Shown piece after piece: positions 27,708-36,703 of a stretch of 64,000 nucleotides of DNA (the stretch's first letter is position 1; each line of letters opens with the position of its first letter). The notes under the pieces were generated by a model. It saw only the letters and a program-made list of their open reading frames with translations. It was not told the DNA's origin and ran no database searches. The position numbers and the translations under genes are program-made. Origin of the DNA: Kribbella antibiotica (GTDB lineage: Bacteria; Actinomycetota; Actinomycetes; Propionibacteriales; Kribbellaceae); assembly GCF_004349055.1 (NCBI RefSeq), contig NZ_SMKX01000025.1, positions 1 through 64,000 on the forward strand, written 5' to 3'.

Positions 27708-30700
27708 ATGATCCAGCTACGCAGGCATGGCACGATTGCCGTTGCCCTCGTGCTCGCCCTGGTGGCGACTGTGCTGGCCTCGTCGCCGGCCCGGGCCCAT
27801 CCCGGGCACGGTGACGAGACCTTCAACGCCTTGATCTTCAGCAAGACCGCCGGGTTCCGGCACGACTCCATCCCGGCCGGCATCCAGGCCGTCAAGGACC
27901 TTGCCGCCGGCAACAACTTCACGGTCACCGCGACCGAGGACGCCTCGCTGTTCAACGACACCGAGCTGGCCAAGTACGAGGTGGTCATCTGGCTGTCAAC
28001 GACCGGCGACGTCCTGAACGCGGACCAGCAGGCTTCCTTCGAGCGGTACATTCGCGGTGGCGGCGGGTACGCCGGTATCCACGCAGCTTCGGACACCGAG
28101 TACGACTGGCCCTGGTACGGCAAGCTCGTCGGAAGCTACTTCGACAGCCACCCGGCCGGTACGCCGACCGCGACGGTCAAGACCGAGGATCACGCGCACC
28201 CGTCGACCGCCGAGGCGCCGACCACCTGGCAGCGCACGGACGAGTGGTACAACTACAAGACCAACCTGCGGGGGACGGTGCACGTCCTCGAGTCGCTGGA
28301 CGAATCGTCGTACAGCGGCGGCAACATGGGCGTCGAGCACCCGATCACGTGGTGTCAGGACTACGACGGCGGCCGCGCTTGGTACACAGGCATGGGGCAC
28401 ACGATCGAGTCCTTCGCCGACCCGACGTTCCAGAAGGTGTTGCTCGGTGGCATCAAGACCGCCGCCGGTGTGCAGCCCGCTGACTGTGGTGCCTCGCTGA
28501 GCGAGAGCTACGAGAAGGTCACCCTCGACGACAACACGTCGAACCCGATGGAACTGACGATCGCCAAGGACGGCCGGGTCTTCTACATCGACCGCAACGG
28601 CGCGGTGAAGATCGTCAAGACCGACGGCACCGTGCTGACCGCCGGGACCCTGAACGTCTATACCGGCCAGGAGTTCGGTCTGCTCGGGATCGCGCTCGAC
28701 CCGGCCTTCGACACCAACGGCTATCTCTATCTGTACTACTCGCCGGCTGCGGCCGATCCGCACGACCGTGTCTCGCGCTTCAAGGTGACTGGTGACACTT
28801 TGGACCTCGCCAGCGAGAAGCAGGTCATGCGGATCGACACCCAGCGCGACCAGTGCTGTCACGCCGGTGGTGCGCTGGAGTTCGATGGCAACGGCAACCT
28901 TTTCATTGCCACCGGCGACAATCGGAACCCGTTCGACTCCGACGGCTACTCGCCGATCGACGAGCGTGCGGGTCGCGCGGCCTGGGATTCCCAGGGCAGT
29001 TCCGCGAACAGCAACGTGCTCAATGGCAAGGTGCTGCGGATCCACCCCGAGGCCGACGGAACGTACACCGTCCCGTCCGGCAACATGTTCCCGCCAGGTA
29101 CGGCGAAGACCCGCCCCGAGATCTACGCGATGGGCTTCCGGAACCCGTTCCGGATCGGCATCGACCCGACCACCAACCACCTGTTCGTCGCCGACTACGG
29201 TCCCGACGCCGGCCAGGTCTCGCCGACGCGCGGTCCGGATGGACGGGTCGAGTGGGACGTCCTGGACAAGCCAGGCTTCTACGGCTGGCCCTACTGCGTC
29301 GGCGCGAACACGCCGTACAACGATCACGACTTCGCGACCGGTACATCGGGTGCGACGTTCAACTGCAACGCCCCGGTCAACAACTCGCCGAACAACACCG
29401 GTATCAGTCAGTTGCCGGCAGCAATCCCGGCCTCGCTGTGGATGGGTAAGTCGACCACCGGCTCGCCGGAGATCGGTGGCAGCGGCGCGCCGATGACCAG
29501 CGGTGCCTACAAGTTCGACGCCGCCAGTACGTCGGATCGCAAGTGGCCGGCGTACTTCGACGGCAAGGCAGTGTTCGCCGACTGGAACGACAGCCGGTTG
29601 TTCTCGGTCCAGCTGAACGACGAGCGGACGGGCGTCAGCGATGTGTCGCGGATGCTGGCGAAGCTGAACTTCATCCGGCCGCACGCGTTGCAGTTCGGAC
29701 CGGACGGTGCTCTCTATGTCATCGAGTGGGGGAGTGGTTTCGGCGGCAACAACGCCGACTCCGGGATCTACCGCATCGACTATGTGCAAGGGAATCGGGC
29801 TCCGATTGCCCAGTTCTCCACCGACAAGACCTCGGGGCCGACGCCGCTGGCGGTCGCCTTCGACTCGACCGGGTCACGTGATCCGGACGGGCAGCCGATC
29901 ACGCTGGCGTGGGACTTCGACGGCAACGGGACGACGGACAGCACCGAGCCGAAGCCGTCGTACACCTATACCGCGCCGGGTGTGTTCACCGCGCGGTTGA
30001 CGGTGACGGACTCGGACGGCCGGACCGCGGTGTCGAACAAGACGATCACGGCCGGAAACACCGCACCGACGATCGCGATCGAGGCGCCGCTCGACGGTGG
30101 GTTCTTCGAGTTCGGCGACACGATCCGCTACAAGGTGACGGTCACCGATCCCGAGGACGGGACGATCGACTGCAACGACGTCATCACCCAGCCCGCGCTC
30201 GGGCATGACGAGCACGCGCACGACTACGAGCAGTACCACGGGTGTGAAGGCACGTTCCCGCTGCCCGGTGACCAGGGGCACGTCGGGGCGAACATCTTCG
30301 GCATCGTCAAGGTGACCTACACCGACAAGGGCGCTCCGGGCAGTGGCCGGATCACCACGCAGAAGATCGTTCAGCTGCAGCCGAAGACGCGCGAGGCCGA
30401 GTTCTTCAGCGAGACCGGCGGTCCGGGCGCGAGCGGCGGCGTACAGGTCGAGAACACCGGCGACACGGCCGGTGGCGGGAAGAACATCGGCTGGATCGAC
30501 GACGGCGACTGGTGGGGCTGGAAGCCCACGAACCTGACCAACATCAACCAGCTCCAGCTGCGCGCGGCATCGCCGGATCTCGGCGCGACCGTGCAGGTCA
30601 GGCAGGGTTCGCCAACCGACGGTCCGGTGATCGCGACCATCCAGGTGACGCCGACCGGTGGTTGGCAGACGTACGGCGACTTCACCGCGCCGGTGAGTGG

Positions 30701-33089
30701 TGCATCGCTGGCAAGTGGCCCGCTGTACTTCGTGAAGACGACCGGGCAGCTGAACGTCAACTGGGTGAAGTTCATCGGTAAGGGCGTCACGGACAACCAG
30801 CGCCCGTCGGTGACAGTCCAGGCGTCGACGACGCAGGGCAAGGCGCCGCTGAAGGTCGACTTCACGGCGGCCGCGACCGATCCGGAAGGCGATCTGCCGC
30901 TCTCGTACACGTGGAGTTTCGGTGACGGTGGGACGGCGACCGGAGCCTCGGTCAGTCACACCTACACAACGGCTGGGACGCATACAGCTGTCGTGACCGT
31001 GACGGACTCCCGCGGTGCAGCCGGTACGGCGAAGGTCGTGGTGACGGTGGATTCGCCGGCGCTGCCGACTTGCCTGACCGGCCGGTCGGATGGGTTCGAC
31101 GGGACTTCGCTGAACACCAGCCGCTGGTCGTCCGTTGTTCGTGGCAACCAAGAGCTCTCGGTTGCTGACGGCAACCTGAAGCTCCCGCTGACGGCGACCG
31201 ACCTCTACGGCACCGGCAACACGGGGACTCCGAACCTCGTGCTGCAGCCGCTGCCGGCCGGTGCCTGGCAGGCAACCACGAAGCTGACTCTGCCGGCTCG
31301 CCTGGCGTATCAGCAGGCTGGGTTGCTTGTGTACGGCGACGACGACAACTACGCGAAGATGGTGATCCAGGGGCGATCGACCGGGGCACCGTCAGCGGCG
31401 GACCGGATCTTCCAGTTCATCCGCGAGGAGAACGGCGTACCGAACGAGGTTTCCGGATCGAACACGGCCAACCTGGGCGCGGCATACCCGGATACCGTGT
31501 GGGTGCGGTTCACCTCCGACGGTGCGAACCTGAAGGCGGCCTACTCCGCGGATGGTTCGACGTACACGGAGATGCCGGAGACCAAGCAGCTGGCCGGGAT
31601 CTCGAACCCGCGGATCGGTCTCTTCGGCCTGGCCAACCGGACCGAGGCGCTACCGATCACGGCGTCGTTCGACTACTTCCAGCTGACGCCGGACGACACC
31701 GCCGAGCAGCCGGCACCGGACGACGAGTTCACCGGTACGACGCTCGACGCGTGCCGCTGGTCGGGCATCGTCCGGCCGGACCCCGCGGCGTACCGGGTGA
31801 CCGGTGGCGGGCTCGAGATCGACACCAGCAAGGGCGACATCTACCAGGGCACGGCGACGAACCCTCGCAACCTGATGGTGCAACCAGCACCGGACGGTGA
31901 CTGGACGATCGAGACGAAGGTCGATGGGTCGACATTCGACGAGGCTTTCCAGCAAGCAGGTCTCCTTGTCTACAAGGACGATGCGAACTATGTGAAGCTG
32001 GACTACCTGACCACGAACCCGCCGGGATCAACAGTTGCCCGAGGCATCGAGCTGCGCAGCGAGATCGGCGATGTACTGCAGCAACCGCAGCCTGGTGCTG
32101 GGGCGACGCAGGGTGTCTGGTGGTTCCGGCTGGCCAAGAAGGGATCGAACTTCACCGGGTCGTACAGCTCGGACGGGCTGACCTGGACGGCCATGCAGTC
32201 GGTCGCGAACACTGCGTTGGCGACTGGGGCGAAGTTCGGGGTCTACGCGTTCGGTGTGGACCAGGCGGCTTCGAAGACGGCTAAGTTCGAGTACTTCAAG
32301 CTGGTGCGGGACACGACGGCGCCGACTGTGGCGCTCTCGCTGAACCCGTCGACGCCTTCCGGCCTTGCCGGTTGGTGGACCGATGAGGTCGCGGCAACCG
32401 CTCTCGGAACGGACGACCAGGGTGGTCAGACGTACCTGGAGCAGAAGGTTGGCGACGGCAACTGGTCGGAGTACACGACTCCGGTGAAGTTCACCGCCGA
32501 CGGCACCCACACCTTGCAGGTGCGGGCGTCCGACACCGCCGGCAACGTGTCGGAGCCGGCAACGGTGACGGTCAAGATCGACCGTACGGCGCCGACCGCG
32601 ACGGTGACCGGTCTTGCGCCGGGTGCGTCGCTCGGGGTTGCTTCGACGGCGACGGTCAGTGCCAAGGCTGCGGATGCGGGTTCCGGTCCGGACGGCGTGA
32701 CACTGGCGATCGACGGGAAGGCGGTAGCGGCCGGCGGGAAGCTTGACGGCGCCGTCCTCGGGCTCGGTGCGCACAAGCTGACCGCGACCGCGCTCGACAA
32801 GGCGGGCAACAAGTCGGTGACGACAGTGCAGTTCGCCGTCGTCTCGTCGTACTCGGAGGCGGTGAAACTCGTAGAGCGCTTCCGCCTCTCCGGGAAGGTT
32901 TCTCCGGCCTCGGCCGTGGTGATGAAGGTGCAGCTCGGACTGGCAGAACGTGCCGTCGCCCGCAAGCAGCCCTTGGTCGCACGGATTGCCATGGACTTGT
33001 TCCTCAACCAGGCCAAGACGGTGAAGGACGTGCCGACCCGCACGTTGCTGACCGCCGTCGGCCAGGACCTGAGGAGCAAGATCCGCTAA
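27708..33089 (+). CDS. Giant secreted ThuA / sugar-dehydrogenase / PKD / CBM6 protein
   Basis: The 1793-residue protein starts at an ATG with GAGGAG 6 nt upstream and has a Sec signal (cut near ARA-HP). Approximate domains in order are as follows. A ThuA-like domain at 38-255 contains FSKTAGFRHDSIPAG. A glucose/sorbosone dehydrogenase beta-propeller spans 265-698, with GLLGIALDPAFDTNGYLYL and AMGFRNPFRIGIDP. A PKD domain lies at 700-780, then an Ig-like region, and a CBM6-like domain at 895-1025 (GWIDDGDWWGW). A second PKD domain lies at about 1030-1115. Two DUF1349/GH43-C2-like lectin domains lie at 1125-1325 and 1338-1531. Ig-like domains follow, and a helical FIMAH-like tail occupies 1716-1793. 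ThuA domains are linked to keto-trehalose use, and propellers of this type oxidise sugars with PQQ. It probably binds and oxidises a polysaccharide outside the cell. Confidence 0.85.
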   Translation: MIQLRRHGTIAVALVLALVATVLASSPARAHPGHGDETFNALIFSKTAGFRHDSIPAGIQAVKDLAAGNNFTVTATEDASLFNDTELAKYEVVIWLSTTGDVLNADQQASFERYIRGGGGYAGIHAASDTEYDWPWYGKLVGSYFDSHPAGTPTATVKTEDHAHPSTAEAPTTWQRTDEWYNYKTNLRGTVHVLESLDESSYSGGNMGVEHPITWCQDYDGGRAWYTGMGHTIESFADPTFQKVLLGGIKTAAGVQPADCGASLSESYEKVTLDDNTSNPMELTIAKDGRVFYIDRNGAVKIVKTDGTVLTAGTLNVYTGQEFGLLGIALDPAFDTNGYLYLYYSPAAADPHDRVSRFKVTGDTLDLASEKQVMRIDTQRDQCCHAGGALEFDGNGNLFIATGDNRNPFDSDGYSPIDERAGRAAWDSQGSSANSNVLNGKVLRIHPEADGTYTVPSGNMFPPGTAKTRPEIYAMGFRNPFRIGIDPTTNHLFVADYGPDAGQVSPTRGPDGRVEWDVLDKPGFYGWPYCVGANTPYNDHDFATGTSGATFNCNAPVNNSPNNTGISQLPAAIPASLWMGKSTTGSPEIGGSGAPMTSGAYKFDAASTSDRKWPAYFDGKAVFADWNDSRLFSVQLNDERTGVSDVSRMLAKLNFIRPHALQFGPDGALYVIEWGSGFGGNNADSGIYRIDYVQGNRAPIAQFSTDKTSGPTPLAVAFDSTGSRDPDGQPITLAWDFDGNGTTDSTEPKPSYTYTAPGVFTARLTVTDSDGRTAVSNKTITAGNTAPTIAIEAPLDGGFFEFGDTIRYKVTVTDPEDGTIDCNDVITQPALGHDEHAHDYEQYHGCEGTFPLPGDQGHVGANIFGIVKVTYTDKGAPGSGRITTQKIVQLQPKTREAEFFSETGGPGASGGVQVENTGDTAGGGKNIGWIDDGDWWGWKPTNLTNINQLQLRAASPDLGATVQVRQGSPTDGPVIATIQVTPTGGWQTYGDFTAPVSGASLASGPLYFVKTTGQLNVNWVKFIGKGVTDNQRPSVTVQASTTQGKAPLKVDFTAAATDPEGDLPLSYTWSFGDGGTATGASVSHTYTTAGTHTAVVTVTDSRGAAGTAKVVVTVDSPALPTCLTGRSDGFDGTSLNTSRWSSVVRGNQELSVADGNLKLPLTATDLYGTGNTGTPNLVLQPLPAGAWQATTKLTLPARLAYQQAGLLVYGDDDNYAKMVIQGRSTGAPSAADRIFQFIREENGVPNEVSGSNTANLGAAYPDTVWVRFTSDGANLKAAYSADGSTYTEMPETKQLAGISNPRIGLFGLANRTEALPITASFDYFQLTPDDTAEQPAPDDEFTGTTLDACRWSGIVRPDPAAYRVTGGGLEIDTSKGDIYQGTATNPRNLMVQPAPDGDWTIETKVDGSTFDEAFQQAGLLVYKDDANYVKLDYLTTNPPGSTVARGIELRSEIGDVLQQPQPGAGATQGVWWFRLAKKGSNFTGSYSSDGLTWTAMQSVANTALATGAKFGVYAFGVDQAASKTAKFEYFKLVRDTTAPTVALSLNPSTPSGLAGWWTDEVAATALGTDDQGGQTYLEQKVGDGNWSEYTTPVKFTADGTHTLQVRASDTAGNVSEPATVTVKIDRTAPTATVTGLAPGASLGVASTATVSAKAADAGSGPDGVTLAIDGKAVAAGGKLDGAVLGLGAHKLTATALDKAGNKSVTTVQFAVVSSYSEAVKLVERFRLSGKVSPASAVVMKVQLGLAERAVARKQPLVARIAMDLFLNQAKTVKDVPTRTLLTAVGQDLRSKIR

Positions 33090-33100
33090 AGACGTCACCG

Positions 33101-33163
33101 CTGGAGAGCGCTTCCGTCCCCGGGTGGTTCGGCCCCATCCGGGACCGGGACAGAGCGCTCTCC
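33101..33163. terminator. Long imperfect hairpin after the ThuA gene
   Basis: GGAGAGCGCT (33103-33112) pairs with AGCGCTCTCC (33154-33163). The interior (GTCCCCGGGTGG against CCATCCGGGACC) continues the stem with bulges. It lies 12 bp past the stop and acts as the likely terminator. Each arm carries a version of the GAGAGCGCTCTC palindrome found elsewhere in genes, so the arms can also fold singly. Confidence 0.65.
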
Positions 33164-33275
33164 GGCGGTCGGCGGGGGACCATGCGGTCCTCGTCCCCGG
33201 CGGCACCCGCGCTCCGGTGTCGCCGGGGGCACCCACCCCCTGTTCGATGAGTTTGTGCTAGTTGAGGAGTTTGTG

Positions 33276-34277
33276 ATGGCGCGACCGATCACCCTGTTCA
33301 CCGGCCAGTGGGCCGACCTGCCGTTCGAGGAAGTCGCCCGGCTGGCGTCGTCGTGGGGATACGACGGCCTCGAGATCGCCTGCTGGGGCGACCACCTCGA
33401 CGTACGGCGTGCTGCCGAGGACTCGGCGTACGTCCAGGGCCGGCTGGACATCCTGGAGAAGTACAACCTCAAGGTCTGGACGATCTCGAACCACCTGCTC
33501 GGCCAGGCGATCTGCGACGACCCGATCGACCAGCGGCACGAGGCGATCCTGCCCGCCCACATCTGGGGTGACGGTTCACCCGAAGGTGTCCGGCAGCGTG
33601 CAGCCGCCGAGATGGCGACGACCGCCCGCGCGGCTCGTGCGCTCGGTGTCGACGTTGTGGTCGGTTTCACCGGCTCGTCGATCTGGAAGACCGTCGCGAT
33701 GTTCCCGCCGGTTCCGGCGGCGATGGTCGAGGCCGGCTACCGAGACTTCGCTGACCGCTGGAACCCGATCCTCGACGTCTTCGACGAGGTCGGTGTTCGC
33801 TTTGCCCACGAGGTGCATCCGTCCGAGATCGCCTACGACTACTGGTCGACCGTTGCCACGCTGGAGGCTATCGGCCACCGCGAAGCGTTCGGCCTCAACT
33901 GGGATCCCTCACACTTCGTCTGGCAGGACCTCGACCCGGTCGGCTTCCTCTGGGACTTCAAGGACCGCATCTACCACGTCGACTGCAAGGACGCGAAGCG
34001 CCAGGTCGGCAACGGCCGCAACGGCCGCATGGGCTCCCACCTCGCCTGGGGCGACCCCCGCCGCGGCTGGGACTTCGTCTCCACCGGCCACGGCGACGTA
34101 CCGTGGGAAGCCTGCTTCCGCATGCTCAACACGATCGGCTACACGGGCCCGATCTCCGTCGAATGGGAAGACGCCGGCATGGACCGCCTGGTCGGCGCCC
34201 CCGAAGCCCTCAACTTCGTCAAGACCCTTGCCTTCGACCCACCCACCGCCGCCTTCGACGCAGCCTTCTCCTCGTAA
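33276..34277 (+). CDS. Sugar phosphate isomerase/epimerase (xylose isomerase-like TIM barrel)
   Basis: A 333-residue AP-endonuclease-2/IolE-type TIM barrel with metal-ligand candidates in HEVHPSE (about 178-184), [16 protein letters not shown] and the C-terminal [10 protein letters not shown]. The ATG at 33276 has GAGGAG 6 nt upstream. Members of this family isomerise or epimerise sugars, and some break 3-keto-glycosides. Standing behind the ThuA/dehydrogenase gene and downstream of a Gfo/Idh/MocA gene, it is likely part of the same sugar route. A strong hairpin separates it from the ThuA gene, so it has its own promoter or depends on read-through. Confidence 0.85.
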   Translation: MARPITLFTGQWADLPFEEVARLASSWGYDGLEIACWGDHLDVRRAAEDSAYVQGRLDILEKYNLKVWTISNHLLGQAICDDPIDQRHEAILPAHIWGDGSPEGVRQRAAAEMATTARAARALGVDVVVGFTGSSIWKTVAMFPPVPAAMVEAGYRDFADRWNPILDVFDEVGVRFAHEVHPSEIAYDYWSTVATLEAIGHREAFGLNWDPSHFVWQDLDPVGFLWDFKDRIYHVDCKDAKRQVGNGRNGRMGSHLAWGDPRRGWDFVSTGHGDVPWEACFRMLNTIGYTGPISVEWEDAGMDRLVGAPEALNFVKTLAFDPPTAAFDAAFSS

Positions 34278-34286
34278 TCCGACGGA

Positions 34287-34314
34287 CCGGGCTCGCCTTT
34301 GTCGGCGAGCCCGG
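34287..34314. terminator. Perfect hairpin terminator
   Basis: CCGGGCTCGCC and GGCGAGCCCGG pair over 11 bp around TTTGTC, 10 bp past the stop of the isomerase gene. It also faces the convergent secreted-protein gene that ends at 34340. Confidence 0.85.
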
Positions 34315-34339
34315 CGGGACATCTGGGGCTCATCAGAAC

Positions 34340-34789
34340 TCAGGTGTGATCGTTGTCCCGGAACGCGTCTTTGCACTGCAGGTTGCGAACCGAGTTGTAG
34401 ACGCACACCGTCACGCCTGCCTTCGCTACCCGCTTGCTGCTGGTGGCTCTGAAGCCCCCTAGGTTGGTGCCGTCGGAGCCGCAGCCGTTGGTGTCCGCAC
34501 CGACGTAGTCAGTTTCGAAGGTTCCGTCGGTGTACACCATCTTGGTGTAGACACGTACCGGAAGGTTGTCACCGGGGCACACATCGCGCACCTTGAGGTT
34601 GGTGTAGTCGACGACTGTCGAGCTTCTGAAGGTGAGAGACGCCGACCCGATCCCACCGCTGCCGGAGCTTCCCTCGGTGTATACGCGAGCGGACACCGGA
34701 CCGTCGGTCGCCTGTGCAGGACCCGCGACCAACGAGACGCTCAAGACCGCTGCGACCCCTACCACTGCCCTCAGAACGCTTGCCTTCAT
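34340..34789 (-). CDS. Small secreted protein of unknown function
   Basis: The 149-residue product has a clear Sec signal (MKASVLRAVVGVAAVLSVSL, cut after AQA near residue 27) and a mature part of about 120 residues that looks all-beta. Four cysteines (C71, C103, C129, C139) could form two disulfides. It is rich in Gly, Ser and Thr (EGSSGSGGIGSASLTF). No known domain is apparent. It is transcribed alone, away from a 194-bp non-coding gap holding an 11-bp tandem repeat. Confidence 0.7.
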   Translation of the reverse strand: MKASVLRAVVGVAAVLSVSLVAGPAQATDGPVSARVYTEGSSGSGGIGSASLTFRSSTVVDYTNLKVRDVCPGDNLPVRVYTKMVYTDGTFETDYVGADTNGCGSDGTNLGGFRATSSKRVAKAGVTVCVYNSVRNLQCKDAFRDNDHT

Positions 34790-34880
34790 CGATCCTCCAA
34801 AGAGATGGTCCCCCGAGCCGGCTTGTGCCGCCCCGGTGAATGCGTCCCGAACCTATGCGTTGTCGCCGACGTGTCTCTGC

Positions 34881-34913
34881 CCGTACCGCACCCGTACCGC
34901 ACCCGTACCGCGC
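34881..34913. repeat. Three tandem copies of an 11-bp unit
   Basis: CCGTACCGCAC occurs at 34881-34891 and 34892-34902, and CCGTACCGCGC at 34903-34913. It lies in the non-coding gap between the small secreted protein gene and the next rightward genes. It may be a slippage-prone microrepeat or a set of regulator sites. Confidence 0.7.
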
Positions 34914-34983
34914 GCGGGGCCTTGTCTGTCTGTCATGCGGGGCCGATAGGGTGTGGTGTCACTACTGCACCTAGGAGCAACGA

Positions 34984-35130
34984 GTGCCTCACGTCATCGC
35001 CGAGGTCTCGCGAACGTTCAACGGGTTTCTGCTGCTGCCGAATCGGACGCGGACCGATTGCTCGGCTCGAACCGGGCGCGCAACTGGCAGCCACGTCAAC
35101 GTCACCGTGCGAGACACGCCGGCCCCATGA
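34984..35130 (+). CDS. Short reading frame resembling an IMP dehydrogenase N-terminus
   Basis: A GTG at 34984 with AGGAG 6 nt upstream opens a 48-codon frame starting MPHVIAEVSRTFNGFLLLPN and ending in TGA at 35128-35130, overlapping the next start as ATGA. The segment S-x-TF-x3-LL-x-PN-x-T-x3-C resembles, from memory, the beginning of bacterial IMP dehydrogenase-type proteins (SHTFSEYLLVPNLTTKEC). The rest of that enzyme is absent. It may be a gene scrap that still serves as a leader cistron for the DUF2071 gene. The homology is weak and unverified. Confidence 0.4.
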   Translation: MPHVIAEVSRTFNGFLLLPNRTRTDCSARTGRATGSHVNVTVRDTPAP

Positions 35131-35870
35131 GTGGTTGGCCTGCAGCGCCGGAGTTGCGCCGGCCGCGGATCCTGCGGCAGCGGTGGCTGGATCTGACATT
35201 TCTGCACTGGGCGGTGAATCCTGCCGCGGTGGCGCATCTCTTCCCGCCCGGTGCACGGCCTGACGTTTTCGAAGGGCGCACGTACGTCGGTCTGGTTCCG
35301 TTCCGGATGGTTGGGACCGGGCTGCCGCATGGGCCTGCGATCCCGTACTTCGGTACGTTCCTCGAAACGAATATCCGCCTGTACTCGATCGACTCGGCGG
35401 GCCGGCGTGGTGTCATCTTCCTCAGCCTTGATGCGGACCGGCTCGCGGTGGTGTCGGCCGCTCGCGCGGTGTTCGCTCTCCCGTATCGGTGGGCTCAGAT
35501 GACCCATACCGTTGCCGGGAGCACCCATACCTATGCGTCGACACTGCGCTGGCCCGGTGTGTCCGCGGCCGCCCTGATCGCGGTCGACACCGGGCCAGCC
35601 GTCCCGACTGATCCACTGGCGGAGTTCCTGACAGCTCGCTGGGGACTTCACACCCACCGAGCTCGCCGTACCTGGTACCTGCCGAACTACCACCCGACGT
35701 GGGAGCTGCACTCCGCCACAGTCACCAAGCTGCACATGCCGGGTCTGTTCCCATCAGTCGGCCTACCCGAGCCGGTCGGGCTGCCCGACCACGTGCTGCA
35801 CAGCCCCGGCGTACCAGCGGAGTTCGGGCTGCCAGTCAACCCGTCATTGCGGCCGTCTGCTTCTCGATGA
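35127..35870 (+). CDS. DUF2071 (YqjF-like) protein
   Basis: A 247-residue protein matches the YqjF/DUF2071 family: QRWLDLTFLHWAVNPAAVAHLFPPG at the start, RTYVGLVPFRMVGTG, then the conserved FLETNIRLY, FFSLDA-like segment (FLSLDADRL) and the C-terminal WELHSATV. Function is unknown for the family; members adopt an acetoacetate-decarboxylase-like fold. The ATG at 35127 lacks its own strong ribosome site and overlaps the upstream short frame as ATGA, so it probably depends on translational coupling. Its last 35 bp overlap the convergent TPR gene. Confidence 0.78.
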   Translation: MSGWPAAPELRRPRILRQRWLDLTFLHWAVNPAAVAHLFPPGARPDVFEGRTYVGLVPFRMVGTGLPHGPAIPYFGTFLETNIRLYSIDSAGRRGVIFLSLDADRLAVVSAARAVFALPYRWAQMTHTVAGSTHTYASTLRWPGVSAAALIAVDTGPAVPTDPLAEFLTARWGLHTHRARRTWYLPNYHPTWELHSATVTKLHMPGLFPSVGLPEPVGLPDHVLHSPGVPAEFGLPVNPSLRPSASR

Positions 35871-36606
35871 ACGGGATGCCGGCCTGCCCGGCCCACCGGT
35901 TGACCTCGGTCGCCAACGCCTGCGATCCCGCCACCTCACCTTCGTCCTTCAGCAGCACGCACAGCAGCACTTGCTGAGCGAGCGCTCCCAGTAGATGCCC
36001 GATCTTCTGCCGTAACTCGGTCGACCGCTCCCACTGTGCTCGCGCGAGCTTCAGGTCACCGGCGGTGTGCGCATGGTCGCCGAGGTGCCGCAACGCGAGA
36101 GAAATCACGAGATCATCGAGAGCGCTCTCTCCGAGCTCCAGCGCCTCGGTGTAGTGCTTGAACGCCGCGTCCGAGTCGCCGACCAGATTGTCGGCGATCG
36201 CCCCCGCGTAGAACGCGGCCATCCCGGCCCGGCCGTTGTCGGGAGCGATGTCCTGCAGTAGAACCGCCTTCGCAACCAGCGAATCGCCACGCTCTTTGGC
36301 CCCGCTGAACAGCGCCGGAGCATATTCGGAGCGGAGCTGCAGCAACGCGGCATCCCAGCCAGCCGTTGCATCAGGCAACACTTCGAGCGCCCGCCAGAGA
36401 GCAGCGAGAGCGCGCTCTCCGGTCTGCGTCTGCCGCGCAAAGTCTTCATCCACCGCCACCTCGGCCAACGCCAACGCCACGGCGCGAACATCCGCCGCTT
36501 CCACCGGCTGCGTCGCCTCCAGTAGCCCCCGGGCAACACCCCACTGTCCCGCCAGCACCAGCTGTCCCGCCGCGGCAGCCACCGCTGACACCTCGACCTG
36601 CACCAT
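35836..36606 (-). CDS. Tetratricopeptide-repeat protein
   Basis: The 256-residue helical protein starts at an ATG with GAGGAG upstream. It consists of Ala/Leu-rich helix pairs, with TPR-like units around DSDAAFKHYTEALELGESAL and LKLARAQWERSTELRQKIG. No DNA-binding or catalytic domain is visible. Such proteins mediate protein contacts. It diverges from the MarR regulator across 97 bp that include a 12-bp palindrome, so the two may be co-regulated. It carries one perfect GAGAGCGCTCTC (36118-36129) and one 14-bp form, GAGAGCGCGCTCTC (36406-36419). Confidence 0.7.
   Translation of the reverse strand: MVQVEVSAVAAAAGQLVLAGQWGVARGLLEATQPVEAADVRAVALALAEVAVDEDFARQTQTGERALAALWRALEVLPDATAGWDAALLQLRSEYAPALFSGAKERGDSLVAKAVLLQDIAPDNGRAGMAAFYAGAIADNLVGDSDAAFKHYTEALELGESALDDLVISLALRHLGDHAHTAGDLKLARAQWERSTELRQKIGHLLGALAQQVLLCVLLKDEGEVAGSQALATEVNRWAGQAGIPFIEKQTAAMTG
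36118..36129. repeat. GAGAGCGCTCTC palindrome (perfect copy)
   Basis: Perfect copy inside the TPR protein gene. A 14-bp variant with an extra central CG lies 276 bp downstream at 36406-36419. Confidence 0.9.
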
Positions 36607-36650
36607 CTGACGTCTCCTCACCGATCGCGAACCGAGCTCTCCGAAAGTAC

Positions 36651-36699
36651 TTCGACGTCGAAATGTTTGACAACTAAGCTTCAGTGGGTGAAAAGTTAG
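36651..36699 (+). promoter_or_regulatory. Control region of the MarR gene
   Basis: TTCGACGTCGAA (36651-36662) is a perfect 12-bp palindrome. A good -35 hexamer TTGACA lies at 36667-36672. Between 36675 and 36698 an imperfect inverted repeat, CTAAGCTTCA and TGAAAAGTTAG, surrounds the likely start of transcription and ends just before the GTG start at 36704. The latter suits an autoregulatory MarR operator; the palindrome may serve the divergent TPR gene. Confidence 0.45.
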
Positions 36700-36703
36700 A
36701 CGA

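Noticed and set aside
34881..34913. Possible CRISPR-like array
   Set aside because: Units are 11 bp, directly abutting and without spacers, and no cas genes are present.
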